Assembly: GCA_930367205.1 (NCBI GenBank)
Contig: OV884011.1
Coordinates: forward strand, 104,275,139 to 104,339,138
Length of the DNA: 64,000 bases
DNA from: Acanthosoma haemorrhoidale
Lineage: Eukaryota; Arthropoda; Insecta; Hemiptera; Acanthosomatidae
Direction of reading: 5' to 3'
Positions 1 through 11,494 of this stretch are shown here, one piece after another (the stretch's first letter is position 1; every line of letters starts with the position of its first letter). The notes under the pieces were generated by a model. It was not told the origin of the DNA. It saw only the letters and a list, made by a program, of their open reading frames with translations, and searched no databases. Position numbers and translations under genes: made by a program.

Positions 1-1990
1 GGAGCCTCTAGACCCCTCTTATGAACTAAATCATTATCCTGTTTAATGAGGTATTTGCACCAAATTTGACACAATTACAGCTTATTATTTTTTAAATAAA
101 TATTATGGGAGAGAAGTGAGAGAGGGTGGGGTTTCAGTGGGTGAAACCTCCAAGCTCCACCTTCTTTACCATATAGAGGTAATAAATATATTAAAGTCCC
201 ATCCATTAAGGGCAACTAAAGCTAGTGGTAATTAATTTATATTTTATTGATGAACTGGTTGTCTTTCATCGTAACTATCATTTGGAAATCACATCTAATT
301 GGAGTACTAAGCCAATTATGTTAGAGGGAAGTCAACATAGTAATAATGCCCTCAAAAGAGGTAATAATTTCTTGAAATTAGATGGACGGGATTTATTTTG
401 TTATCAGTTGCTAAACCACTACTAATCGATTGGTAATTTGTATTCCCGAATACAAAATATTACAAATCATTAAGCATGAAATGCTATGCAAATGCACCTG
501 TGAATAATAATGAAAAATCAGTATGGGGAAAGTTATAAAAATTAAGTAAATATAACAAAAATTGATTTTTTTTACCTCAGTACCCGTTATTTTTGCCATT
601 CTGGCTTTAGGCTTACAAGGTCCCCCCCATCTATAATTGGGGGAAAGGGGTTTAAGATTCATTTTTTTAATTTAGTTTTCCTGACAAAAAACATGCTTAT
701 GTAATACTCGAATTGCCTCTAACCAACAAATTCAATTCTGAATATATTTTGTGCTTCGAATGCCTCAGTGCACATATCTTAGTTGCTATTGACTGTCATG
801 AGGACTTTTCTTCAATGCGCATTACTTACAACATAAGTACTCTAAAACTTACAGAGACAGTCTACCATATTTCAAATTAAATTTTTTTCCCACAGTCTAA
901 TTCGAAATAACAAACACTTTTAACTTATAGTAAAGTCATTAATAAAATTTTAAAAAAACATAAAACTAGACTAATAAGTCCATATAATTACTGGAGGCCC
1001 AGTAACCCTACTTGATCACCGAGAAACACTGTTTTAGCTAATGGGAAACAAAAAAAATTGATATTTCTGGTGCAAGTAAATGATAGGATTTCCTTATTTA
1101 TCCATCTTGTTAAATATTCATTAATAGTACAGGAAAAATATAAGTATGATATTGGGAGTTCATAGTTAGGGGTAAATTTAGATATGAATGGATTGTGGGG
1201 ATATTGGTTTCCATATTACTTCCATCCTCCTTCAACTTTCAATTTCTGAAATGGTTAACATGTAATAACCACTGATATACATATTTAGAAAATAATATTG
1301 ACAGCATTCATTTACTAACTATATGATAATCTTCCCTGACAGGCGATGGACACAGATATCCACCAAATGTTGGTCATATGAAATTACTGAATTGGAGTAC
1401 ATTAAAAGTCTTAATTTCATACTAGGCGAAATCTAATTTATAGGTATAAAGTTAAACATATACCAGACTTACTGAAGAAAATATGAAAAAATTTAAGGAA
1501 AGAAATAGAATTAACTAACATAAACAACTCTTAAATGATCTACATACACAAACATCAAAAACTACAAGTCTATACTAGATAATGCTTCAAATCATAATAA
1601 TATATTGAAATCCCATAAAGCTAAGAAATGCCTAAAATAAATATTATTTGAAAAAAATATTATTAGGCTGAAACGTTTGCAAAATTTTATTTCATGGCTG
1701 CTTTTTTTGAGCACACTGAGTTAATCATAGATAATGGTTGATTTGGAAGATTTACAACTTAGTGTAATGAATCAATAAAGTGAACACGTAAGGTTTAGTA
1801 TCTTCATAACCATAACATTTAATGACTCCACGCCAAGGTAATTTTCTCTTCATCTATTTGAAGTTTTTAATGTTTAATATTGAAAATATTCATAATAAGA
1901 ACTCATCAAGAATAATGAATTGCCAAAAGTAGTGTGATATAAACATCATTTAAAATTTTGATTATCAAAAGAAGGCAACAACATTATTTA
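1..1990. other. AT-rich flank 3' of the transporter gene; no gene seen
   Basis: This stretch is AT-rich, has stops in all frames and holds no recognisable protein or RNA. It would contain the 3'UTR of the minus-strand transporter gene. The minus-strand AATAAA at 1686-1691, about 300 nt past the stop codon, is a plausible polyadenylation signal, but it is one of several AT-rich candidates and cannot be chosen from sequence alone. Confidence 0.5.
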
Positions 1991-3076
1991 TCAGACTTTT
2001 ATGCTGGATGACATTTTGGGTGGTGGTTTAAATGTTACGTAGGTGTATAAAACACTTCCTACCACAGATAAATTGATTCCAATGAAATTATTGGTAGAAA
2101 ATATGTAGTCTCCACCAATAAACATACCTAAATAAGTAACTAAAATATTTTTTAAACAACCTATAATTGTAGTTGTAAGTGCGGAATTGTGTTGAGTACA
2201 CAACATTATAGAATAATTTAAAACAAATCCCATCCCGCAAGAAAGTAGGAACTGAATAAGAAATCCTGGATCATCCCAGGATTGAAAATTTGTTGCAACT
2301 TTTAAATCACCAGTTTGCCACATAATTAAAAAGGAAAATGGAAGCATGAAAAATGCACAGTAAAACATAATGCCATACTTGCCAATTTCTTTGTTAGATA
2401 CGAGGTTCTTTTTTGTGAAAACTCCATTTGAAGCTGTTAAAAAGTCTGAAAGCAGCACAAACAAATATCCTTGAAAATTGAAGCCTAGATCTGTAGTGGC
2501 TGCGACAAAGGCGCCAATGATCATGAGACCTACAGATATCTTTACCGGGAGCTTTTGCCTCACCCCAAGGATCCAATACTCTGCAAACATTGTCATCAGA
2601 ATCGAAAACCTCCTCAGCATAGTAAACATGGGTAAACTGAGTTCTTTCGTACCTCCCAACCCGAATACCATATTTGCTACATATATGAATGGCAAAGGAG
2701 ACAGCTGAGAAAATGTGCTCAGCTCAAAATCTGCAAAACTTACAACTCTTAAATGCTTTGATGCATATAGAACTACCACTGTCGTCAGCATCTGTCCGAA
2801 AGCTAACATTTGAAAACTCGGGAAAGAGTAACTGGTTAAGACACTTTTGTTGACAACTGTTATCATGAATGAAGCAACACCATAAAACAGCGCACTAGTA
2901 ACTTTTAAGGTCGTAGACACAGGTTTCTCTGCTTGTTCCTCGAGTAAAGGTTCCTTATCACATGACTGAAGTTCTATTGCAGTCATTTTGGAGCTGATGT
3001 TAAGTAAGTTTTCACGTACAGAGCTTATGAAATGGTGATATAATTTTCGAATGTGGAGTGGTTGGGTTAATTTCAT
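1991..3076 (-). CDS. SLC35D: SLC35D-family nucleotide-sugar transporter (fringe connection-like)
   Basis: Encodes a 361-residue multi-pass membrane protein of the drug/metabolite transporter superfamily. SLC35D members exchange cytosolic UDP-sugars (UDP-GlcNAc, UDP-glucuronate and related) for UMP in Golgi or ER membranes, feeding glycan and proteoglycan synthesis; the fly relative, fringe connection, supports Notch glycosylation. Family-specific stretches seen: VVNKSVLTSYSFPSF (about residues 74-88), LPMFTMLRRFSIL (148-160), the GAFVAATTDLGF segment, and SALTTTIIGCLKNI before GGDYIF near the C terminus. Hydrophobic segments run from about residue 57 to 345 and suit the usual ten-helix fold. 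Length matches the family (about 340-370). Met31 (codon at 2986-2984) is an alternative start that gives a more typical N terminus; both starts have A at -3. A DKEPLL stretch at residues 40-45 fits an acidic dileucine sorting signal. The frame is intact and undamaged, so the gene is probably functional. The exact sugar specificity and the D1 versus D2 assignment are not decided. Confidence 0.95.
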   Translation of the reverse strand: MKLTQPLHIRKLYHHFISSVRENLLNISSKMTAIELQSCDKEPLLEEQAEKPVSTTLKVTSALFYGVASFMITVVNKSVLTSYSFPSFQMLAFGQMLTTVVVLYASKHLRVVSFADFELSTFSQLSPLPFIYVANMVFGLGGTKELSLPMFTMLRRFSILMTMFAEYWILGVRQKLPVKISVGLMIIGAFVAATTDLGFNFQGYLFVLLSDFLTASNGVFTKKNLVSNKEIGKYGIMFYCAFFMLPFSFLIMWQTGDLKVATNFQSWDDPGFLIQFLLSCGMGFVLNYSIMLCTQHNSALTTTIIGCLKNILVTYLGMFIGGDYIFSTNNFIGINLSVVGSVLYTYVTFKPPPKMSSSIKV

Positions 3077-3108
3077 GATTGTGGAAGTACTTCCCTGCTG
3101 CTCTCCAT
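3073..3108 (-). promoter_or_regulatory. 11-codon upstream ORF overlapping the transporter start
   Basis: On the minus strand an ATG at 3108-3106 opens 11 codons (MESSREVLPQS) that end at TGA 3075-3073. The stop overlaps the first in-frame ATG of the transporter (ATGA arrangement at 3076-3073). If the 5' leader includes this ATG, ribosomes would have to scan past it, reinitiate, or start at Met31 downstream, so the uORF may tune translation or favour the internal start. The reading is direct; the regulatory role is inference. Confidence 0.45.
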
Positions 3109-3116
3109 TTTTATAT

Positions 3117-3204
3117 CTTGAAAAGAAAAAAATGTAATTTTTCTGAGATAACTAATCTCATGATAATCATATTATCTAATCGGAAAATCTTAATAAATTA
3201 ATAC
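3117..3204 (-). other. Predicted 88-nt 5'UTR intron of the transporter gene
   Basis: On the minus strand a donor of the form CAG|GTATT begins at 3204. An acceptor ending TTTTTTTCTTTTCAAG ends at 3117 and has an excellent polypyrimidine tract. The 88-nt interval is a typical short insect intron. It would join a leader exon at about 3205-3400 to the coding exon starting at 3116. A 5'UTR intron argues that the single coding exon is an ordinary gene and not a retrocopy. Confidence 0.45.
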
Positions 3205-3400
3205 CTGATCTTCCACTGAATTTAAGTGGTATATGAATTGTTGTGTGTAAGGTGACAGCAGGCAACAGAATCAGATAGGAGAGATACTCCGCTCATTTCG
3301 ATTATCTAAGCAGATTTAACCGTGAATCGAAGATAACCGAAGCTGATTTCGGAAAAGGCAATCTACCTCTTCCTCCTGATAAGCCATCTTGTTGACGAAT
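3205..3400 (-). other. Predicted 5' leader exon and promoter region of the transporter
   Basis: This interval is GC-richer than its surroundings and lies immediately upstream of the predicted intron. On the minus strand it contains two further short upstream ORFs, one starting MAYQEEEVDC near 3390 and one starting MSGVSLLSDS near 3287, both closed before or near the splice site. No TATA box can be assigned. The 5' limit of this exon is a guess. Confidence 0.3.
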
Positions 3401-3597
3401 GGTACCCGAATGTACTCATAGGAAAAAAACGGTCAGCTAATAAAAAAGTTAGTGGTCAAAACAAACAAGCTAATAATTTTAAAAATGTTTACAAATAAGA
3501 GCTACTGTGGCCCTCTTGTCTAAAATTGTCGAAAAAAACGTTGAAATATTTGTCTCCTATCCGTCAATTATGAAGGGAATTATTTATTTTTCATATA

Positions 3598-4053
3598 CAG
3601 TTGAATCCCGATAATTTGTGTTGTCAAGGGACTGACAGTTTGGTAAGAATTATCGGGAGTACAAAATTAAAAACGTGTTAATGCAAACATGTATGTATAA
3701 TGTAGTAAGGATAAAAACTGCTTAATACTAAACTAGACGGGTATTGTCAATTCCTTTGTATATTTCCTCCAACTGGTACATTTGAATTCCTTGCTTGCGC
3801 GAACCACTTTTTAAAGTTCTCTTCAGGTTGTGGGTAATCACCAGTTTTGAAGCGTTTTACTTTGCTGCTTGATGTCTGGGAAGTGATTTAGTCATAGTTC
3901 TTCAGAATTGATGTGATCGTGGAACGAGGGACGTTAAAACGCTTAGATACGTCAATTTGCTTAAAGCTACTGGCCTTCTTTAGGGACCGGCAAATTTGTA
4001 CGAATTAGAACGACGGAATATCTTTGAATTTATTTTTGCATTCCGGTATTTAA
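3598..4053 (-). mobile_element. Pogo/Tigger-type DNA transposon remnant
   Basis: Minus-strand frames between about 4000 and 3720 encode the N-terminal part of a pogo-superfamily transposase. A psq-type helix-turn-helix is seen (KRFNVPRSTITSIL), followed after a stop by a CENP-B-type DNA-binding segment (ENFKKWFAQARNSNVPV). One end is visible: after a TA at 3596-3597 the element begins CAGTTGAATCCCGATAATT, the usual Tigger-like terminus. A subterminal inverted pair, CCCGATAATT (3608-3617) and AATTATCGGG (about 3648-3657), can form a hairpin. The DDE catalytic domain and the other end are missing, so this is a dead fragment. Confidence 0.75.
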
Positions 4054-7000
4054 TATTTACCAAACCATGTTTGGGGAGGGAATCAAGACATTTAATCTAA
4101 AATGGCAGTGACTCAAGACAACTTAAACGGAACAGGAGTGACATTTTTTGAAGTTTAATTATTTTCCCATACTTCTTATTATTATATCTTAACTAAATCA
4201 TAAACCACTGAATATAAGTAAATAATATCTATAATAATGTACTCAAAGGTATGGTCATTATTACTGTTGCTAACAGGAGACACTATCTCCTGTTGTATAA
4301 ATAATAATTAGTAAATAAGTTAAAATGTTTTATTGACTTCAACTAAATCTTTAATATATTTATTAGTACTTTATGATCACTTTATTAAACAAACGTTTGT
4401 TAAAATACTGTAAAGTAACAAGTCTACCCAAGACTTTCTAACGTATACTGCTATGGCCCACTGCTTACTTCATTTTATTATAGGTTATAATTATCATTAG
4501 GGTACCATAGACAGGTAAAGCTCGTATTTTCTGTGTTATAGAGGAAAACAGTAAACTACAGACTAAACAGTAATTTGCAGTCCTAAAATTAAAATAAAAA
4601 ACTGATAAAGGTCTGTCTTCTTAGCGATTGATTGTAGCGCTTTAAGTGGTGAACTTTACAAATTTAGCTATCTTACTGAAATCGAAACTTGGGTCGAGTG
4701 AAAAGGCCTTGTGATCTTTGACAAGTTTACGGTTTTCATCACGACAATAGTAGAGTAACCGGTTCTATTTCCCGGGGTATTGATCAAACGGATGACCGGC
4801 ATAGTTAATAATATATTTTTTAAAGTTATCATGATTAGATTCTTTGAGTGAGGAGACACTGGAGATCTTTGTTTGATGAAGTTTCCAAATTCGTAAGTAT
4901 AAATGTCAATTATTGTTTTGTTTTCTATACTATGCCATGAATCAAGGTCATCTCAATTAATTATATTTATTCTCTATTTTCTAATAAAATACTTCAAAAT
5001 CGTACATGAAGGCGTGGTATTGTTTTTATTTTACTTTTTTGAGTTTTCATTTCTCACAGTTGTTGATCTGGATAAGGTAATAGCTTTTATATTGAAAATT
5101 GCTATTCATATAAAAAATTCTTGTATGAGTACACAATTTGCGTTTATTCTGCAATTATTACTCCTTATTTTGATATACTATCTCGTGAATGGCTTTTTCA
5201 TAGTATTGTTTTCATGGTTTAGTACTCTTCTTATCTTTTTTTACCTGTGCTGGCAGGTGGGAATTACCTTTTAGGCACTACTCACTTGTATGTAGGGGCT
5301 GCCCATTTTTAAAATTAAAGTTGTATTTTCATGCTGTGAAGCATTTCGCCTAAGTAGTCCTTTAGGAAAGGTCCAATTATATAATTGATTTCAGGCTAAT
5401 TTAATTTATTTTTTAAATAATATGAGTTTTGATGACACCTCAATTTCTTCATGCTACCTTGAAGGATTCTTTAAATTTCACATGACATATAAGCTGAGGT
5501 AGGTAATGAAGTGTTACCTAATTACTGTCTGGTTTCAGGATGAAATGCCTTAATCTTGTTACATTGAAAGCAGTTACCTTTATACAAGTTATCAACAATT
5601 TTAAGTCAAATAAAGAAAGAGTAGTGATACAATTTTTAATTTATCGATTAATTACATAAATATAATTTTTTGGACGATATTGCTTTCCTTCTTGCCAGAG
5701 TCGACAACACTATTGGAAGTTAGTGCAATTTGTTGATTTTCGAGGTTTATAATCATCTACGTAATTTTACGTATTATTAGGAATAATAAGGTGGAAGGCC
5801 AGATATAATTCCCATAAATTGGAGTCATCAAAGCTAAATATGATGCAAAATATACTTTCATATAGGCTGTACTGTTTTTTAAGTTATCAACATGTCTTAG
5901 AATGCAAGCCAAGATTTCAAAAATTTTTTAATCGCTTTTAGAGTAATTAGTTGAAAGGGGCCATAAATCACATTATTGCACAAATTTTAGTAACGTAATT
6001 CATTCCAAATGGAAACTATTCAATATGATTTTCACTTGTTAAACCCATCATCTTGAAGGATGTAACAAAATTAAAACTCTAGTTAGATGAACCGATCTCT
6101 GAAATAATATAAATGTTCCTTCAAAATTTCATTACTATGCAGTTAGAGGCAATCTGTTGTTTCGGATGGTAATAATCTTCTGAAATCTTATGAAAAACCA
6201 CATTGTGGCTCTATGAATTAGGGAGTAAAATAAAGATGTTAGAAGTTGAGGATTGAACTTCCAGTGGTAAAGAACATTTTTACCAAAAGTATCCAATTTA
6301 AGTCTTAAATTTCTTATTTATTTCTGTCATATCATCCCTGTAATATTTGTTTATTTAATTTTAAAACATAAAAATGTTTTCTCACATTTGTCCCACCAAA
6401 CATATCTATTTTATTATTTATTTATATTGATTTTATCTGAACTATTTCTGTAGATTATTTTTATTTCTGCCCTGAAACAAAAATTATTATTTTGAAGATT
6501 TGGTTATGCCATTGAAAAAAAAATCATTTTCCTAAGCCTAATTTACTATCAGGATTTTGTCTTTTTTCTGGAAGGACTCTTTTGTTCCATGTTAAAGCAC
6601 CTCTGGGATACAAGATTCTTCTCTATTTATCTGTAGGTGTTTTCTCTACTATATGCAGGTTGGAGGAATCCAAGAGCAATGCCAAACTCTATAAAATAGC
6701 CGTCTTATAACTCCTGTTATGCAGAATGCAATGCTTATTCCATCAGCAATCTGTATTTATCATAAATAGTGGAACAGATATTTACACTTTCTGCTGATAA
6801 TGGAATTACATAAAAGGCGTCGTACACCTATCAAGAAAAACAAATAAACAGATATATGTTGAAATCCTTATAGAAAGCTCACATAACATTACTTGCCCAT
6901 TGACCTAGGCAAGTTATTTTAAATCAGTGAAAGTAAGCATGGACTCTAAAAATGTTGCAATACCTAATTAACGGCTCTAATGTAAAATTTTACTTCTCGT

Positions 7001-7273
7001 CATTCAGAGAGCCTTCATTTGTCAGCCAAAAAAACTCCACAAAGATCTAAAAGTTCTGACACAGTAGTCAAGACTGTACACATCACCCTTACTGAGATAT
7101 ACTCTCCATTGATCAGCCAGTCTACTCCACTGCCAGTCTAAGAGAAAGAGAAACACTTTATTTTACTAAGAGATACTACGCAACTATATTGGGTTGCTAT
7201 AACACAGCATACATATGGATCATTAGATATAGTTTATAAATCATTATTGAAATAATAACAATACAATTTATTC
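4054..7273. other. AT-rich intergenic sequence; no gene seen
   Basis: No conserved protein, RNA or transposon signature was recognised. The longest open frame (4903-5274, plus) gives a Phe/Leu/Ile-rich hydrophobic peptide of 123 residues. T-rich DNA produces such frames by composition, so I do not call it a gene. Confidence 0.5.
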
Positions 7274-7304
7274 ATATATATATATATATATATTTTTTTT
7301 TTTT
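7274..7304. repeat. (AT)n microsatellite followed by a T12 run
   Basis: About nine to ten AT dinucleotides run directly into 12 consecutive T. It is a simple low-complexity repeat, likely length-variable. Confidence 0.95.
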
Positions 7305-7959
7305 AATTTCAAATCCTCTTTATTTATATAAGTATACAATGAACAAAAAATAAATAAATAATTTTTGATTTGCATTTTTCTCCTCGTGCTGCATACACAG
7401 ATGCATTCGAAGGAGTGCATAATTATGATACATTATCTTTTTGAAGTTATAAGTCAAAAACACATACACACTCTAGGTGATGAGGCTCACCTTCTGCTAT
7501 TCATATATATAATTAACTAAATTATTAAATAGATATAGAAGTGAATAAATACACTGGGAGTTTGTTGCTAAATTCTTCTTTCTGTCGGTAAGTATATTCA
7601 ATGATAGCTGTCAGAAAAATGGCACTACGGCACAAGTGGCATACATTGGGAGGGCCAAGGGCCCCCCGAAATTTATTCATTTTATTCAAACTTTGAAACA
7701 ACAATTTTTTACATCAATGATTATTACATGATAATGCTTTATAAAAAATAATTGAAACTATCTTAATATTACCAGGGGCATAGGCCGGGCCAATGATGTG
7801 AGAGAAGTCTGTATTTTTTATCCATTTGTCCGGCACCCCCCTCCCCTCTACTTCTGGTGTTGTGGAGGGATCTTACCATTTCCCCATTACTTCTCTGCGC
7901 CTACTTCAATCATCATAAACTCATATATCAAGTCATATAGACTCATTTTATCTATCTAA

Positions 7960-8245
7960 CACTGCTCACACCACCTATATGCCTACAACACCCAAATGTA
8001 CCTATCCTTAACTCCCTGCGAGTTCAAATCCAGGCAGATCTGAACCAAATGAGGACTTGGATTTTTCCACAAACTTCAACTGATGCTGTCCAAGGCAATT
8101 ATCATTGGCTCATTTCCCTCCCAAAATGGGATTCCTAACTTCTTAATCAATTCCCGTACTTTCAACTTGATCACATCTTTCAAAAACTTTGGTTTGGTCT
8201 TAGACAATTTCCTATCTACTTAATTATTTCCACTCTCAACTGTTC
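7960..8245 (+). mobile_element. CR1/L2-like LINE reverse transcriptase scrap
   Basis: Plus-strand frames give a decayed version of the LINE block around RT motif C: YAYNTQMYLSL at about 7978 corresponds to the usual YADDTQLYLSL. A tract follows that matches the segment downstream, with GIPNFLINSRTF and then KNFGLVLDNFLS (usual form KNLGLVLDS). Both catalytic aspartates of the motif are lost (Asp-Asp to Tyr/Asn) and stops interrupt the frame. No ends are visible. The element is an inactive fragment; its clade is assigned by motif style only. Confidence 0.55.
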
Positions 8246-10890
8246 ATTCGTTCTCGTTCTCACTTATCTTGTGTTCCTATTCACAACGCTTGTCTGATAT
8301 GGCATCTCTGAGGACTTCGAGGCTCGGTTTAAGAACCTGATGAACTGTTTATTATGATTTATATCCGGGATTTCCTGGCCCTGATGCATTTCACGGAGCT
8401 AAAGCAAGGTTAGGTTCATCGTGTCGCTAGTACTTCCTTCGTGCCATTGCCTGGATCCTGGGTGGAGCCCGCGAGATCGTCTTCGCACCGGCAGTATTTT
8501 CGATATTTCTATAAATATGAACACTGGGGGATCACTGCAATTATAATAAACTATAAAAAAAAACAATAAAACATATTTTGTCCTCAGTAAGGTGTAGAAT
8601 CGCTACAATACATCAAAACTCAACACAGTGAAATACAACCTCAATATAAATATAACAATTAACGATAATATAAATAAATAAATCCACCATAGTGGAAGGT
8701 AGGGTTGGGCCTCTAGCTCGGTTGGCGCTAGGCTTTTCCCTTTCCACCTTTATTTCGTGCCCGCAGCTTCTTTATTCGAGTCACTGCTCATTTAATCTCA
8801 CAAGGGTGAGTAAATCCCTACAATACCTATCCCCTAAAGAAAAATTCCTTTGGATCCCCGCAGTTAGAAATATGCCTGATAACTGCCGACTATTATCTAT
8901 TTTGATGGTTGAACTGATAAATTTCCCTATGGTTTATCTCAAAGTAATTTATCCTATCCCTTCATCTAATGCCTAAACGCGAGGTATACATCAAAAGCCT
9001 GCTTTATTCGTCTACTTGTTGAGCTTGGCATTGTTTCAGTACGATCCAAATCTCCATGAAGCTATTTCGTTATCTTCCCGTACATTATCAACTTTTTACT
9101 CGTTTATGCTGCAGAAATCATATTCAAAATGTTAATTGAATCATTATTTTTTATGTAAGTAATTTTCAATACTTGGCGGTGACAGGGTTTAAACATACAA
9201 TTGTGATATATGCTGACAAACGTTAATGAAAATCATGCTACTGTTTGATACTAAAGGGTTTGTGAGCCCTATAAAGAAAATTTTTAGTAAATATATATCT
9301 GATTCACTGTTAAAAACATATTACTTTTAATCTGCTTTCTTTATGCTTTGAACTTTTTATTAGAATAAGTAATATATACAATTTTCAGCTATCTTCTTTT
9401 TTTATTTAAGGTTGCAGTCCAGTCTAGATGATCAGCCTGATAGTGAAAAACCTGGAATATTTGCGTGCTTTGAAATATACATTAATTTACGATTTACAGG
9501 ATGTCCTTTCTCGTTATATCCTCAAAGCGGTTAAGGACTCGAAGGATATATTTCCAGAGAGGTTAAAAGTTCACCATTCAAAAATATTTGTTTTATTCAA
9601 TCTACTCTCTATATTCTGTGGCTACGTATTATACCTACAAAATATATTCTGAGGCAATGAATGAAATTGAAACTGAAGTTTGGTTCGTTCAATAGGGAAA
9701 TCGGACGATACGTGCCCCTTATGGTCAACCTCTCCTGATATACATTCTATTAGCAAAAAGTGAAAACGGAGAAATGATAAGACAAAATGGAAAGCTATAT
9801 GAAATGAGTACAGAGATGTTTGATAATACTTATTGGGCCTGTTCTTAACTTATTCTATTGGGCTAAGACCTGATGATCGTTGCTATCACAACATCCCTTT
9901 GTTGAAGAGGCGAACTGAAGCTGAAATAGAGGTTAGCCAAATACGTTTACAGCAGCTACATGATCAAAGAATATTCAATGCTAACGGAGAACCTTTTTAA
10001 TTCTTCGGCAGGTCAAAAAGTCCTCGAGCGAAAGTAATTCGCCAGAAGGCGCAATAACTACTATGGTATGTTGATAAAAAAAGAGATAAGGAAATTAGGG
10101 GCTCATTTGTGTTTCCCAACAACCAGAGTCTCTGTGGATTTTAAATGAAGAGAATGTCCACCAGATCGTTGATTTTGTGAGGTTTACTACTTAAAAATAT
10201 TCTATGAGTTTGTAGTAGCTTTGTTTGTTTTTGCTTGACCTCTGTTTAGGTTTCACTTTGTCTCTTCAGTGAGAGATTTTTGTGATAAAAACTTTGCTGT
10301 ACATCATCACCGTGGGGAAGGCTAGATAATGTAAGAATAAACATACTAACACGTTTTGAGAAGAATATGGCCCGTCACAGTGATCAAATAGCAATAAGAC
10401 GAAATGTTCAATTCTTCATCAAATAACCATGGGCCAACTCTACAGTTCCTATCTAAGTCAAAAACTGACTTACTTTAGGAAGCCATTTCGAAAAAAGTCG
10501 ACTTTTACAGAAAGGAGTAGTCTAGGAGGGGTGTGATATGGGGTGACTTCGAGGTCTTGACCCCGCGGTTTTGTTTCTCAGCGTCTTCAATATCTGCACT
10601 GGCTCCTATCATTTTAGCGAACTTTCATAATTTTTGTTTTTACGTTTTATCTAGATTGCATAAGAATCTACCCAGCATTCCCTCACGATCTACAAGTTAC
10701 CTATTGGGTTGGAAGGGATGAAATGTCAAATTTATTTATTTTGATTAAATCATTAAAGTAAGAATCCGTATCCTGATTACAAACCCTAACCTAACACAAT
10801 GGGTATTAAATTAATCTGTAGACTATTTTCTTACTATATCTTTCAGTTTATTGTGAACTGTTCAAATGTTTATGTAATATTTTACTATCA
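8246..10890. other. Intergenic; GC-richer patch and weak coding-like traces
   Basis: A GC-richer patch at about 8380-8520 matches nothing I recognise. A possible 39-nt micro-exon at 8767-8805 is listed separately. Plus-strand sequence at about 9840-10170 has coding-like composition (for example NIPLLKRRTEAEIEVSQI around 9890-9950, later ESLWILNEENVHQIVDF near 10130) but is split by frameshifts and stops. It may be a decayed pseudogene of unknown parent. Confidence 0.35.
8767..8805 (+). other. Candidate 39-nt symmetric micro-exon
   Basis: A long pyrimidine tract ending CCCGCAG (AG at 8765-8766) precedes 39 nt that end AAGG and are followed directly by the donor GTGAGT at 8806. The length is a multiple of three and two of three frames are open (LLYSSHCSFNLTR or FFIRVTAHLISQ). 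Both splice sites score well by eye, but no flanking coding exon is identified, so chance is quite possible. Confidence 0.2.
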
Positions 10891-11494
10891 ATGAAATCAG
10901 AAGTATTACGAGTTATATTATTATATGAATTTAGTCTTGGACATAAATAATGCTTCTAAAGCCTTTCGAAACATCAATATGGCTTTTGGTTATAGTACAG
11001 TGAATGAAAGAACTGTATATCGGTGGATCTCTAGGTTTTTTAATCTGGCAAAACAAGTGTTGAGAATGGATCTCGTGGAAGGCCAGAAACAAAACTCGAT
11101 GATGAAGAATTAACGGCTTTAGTAGAGGTCACTCCACTTCAGGCAAGAAGAGAACTTTCAAAACACTTAAACGTCAGCCATACTTCTAATTGATTGTCAG
11201 AATTGAAATGTTTGTCAGTTAACTTAAAAAAAATAAAATACGTGCCCTGAAGTTCTAAAATAGAAGTTTTACCACATCAACCATATTCACCTGACTTGTC
11301 GCTAACTGTATAATTTTTTCAGAGCGTTTGACGCATTTTTAAAAAACAAAATATTCCAAAATGAAAACTAGGTAAAATTTTCATTTCTTGAATGTATTGA
11401 TTCAAAGCCAAACGGTTTGTTTGAACAAATAATAAAAAACCTTGTTGGGAGTTGGGTGAAATGTATTGAAGCCAACCGAAGTTATTTTGAATAA
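10891..11494 (+). pseudogene. Mariner transposase remnant, Hsmar1/irritans type
   Basis: The frame starting at ATG 10891 (MKSEVLRVILLYEFSLG) and, after a frameshift, NINMAFGYSTVNERTVYRW matches the N-terminal paired helix-turn-helix of Hsmar1/irritans-group mariners. Further traces follow (TTL/LEVTPLQARRELSKHLNVSHT-like at about 11125-11190). The sequence then jumps to the C-terminal block around 11270-11494, where HQPYSPDLSL, FLECIDSKPNGLFEQ and EANRSYFE followed by a stop are readable in decayed frames. The coding span is about 600 bp against about 1 kb for intact copies, so the middle with the first two catalytic aspartates is deleted. Terminal repeats could not be located. Confidence 0.75.

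Noticed and set aside
4903..5274. 123-codon hydrophobic frame resembling a membrane protein or chemoreceptor piece
   Set aside because: T-rich DNA gives Phe/Leu/Ile-rich frames by composition; no receptor motif, splice context or flanking exon is seen.
8692..8976. 94-codon open frame spanning the possible micro-exon
   Set aside because: It reads through good splice signals and shows no family features, so it is not called a gene.
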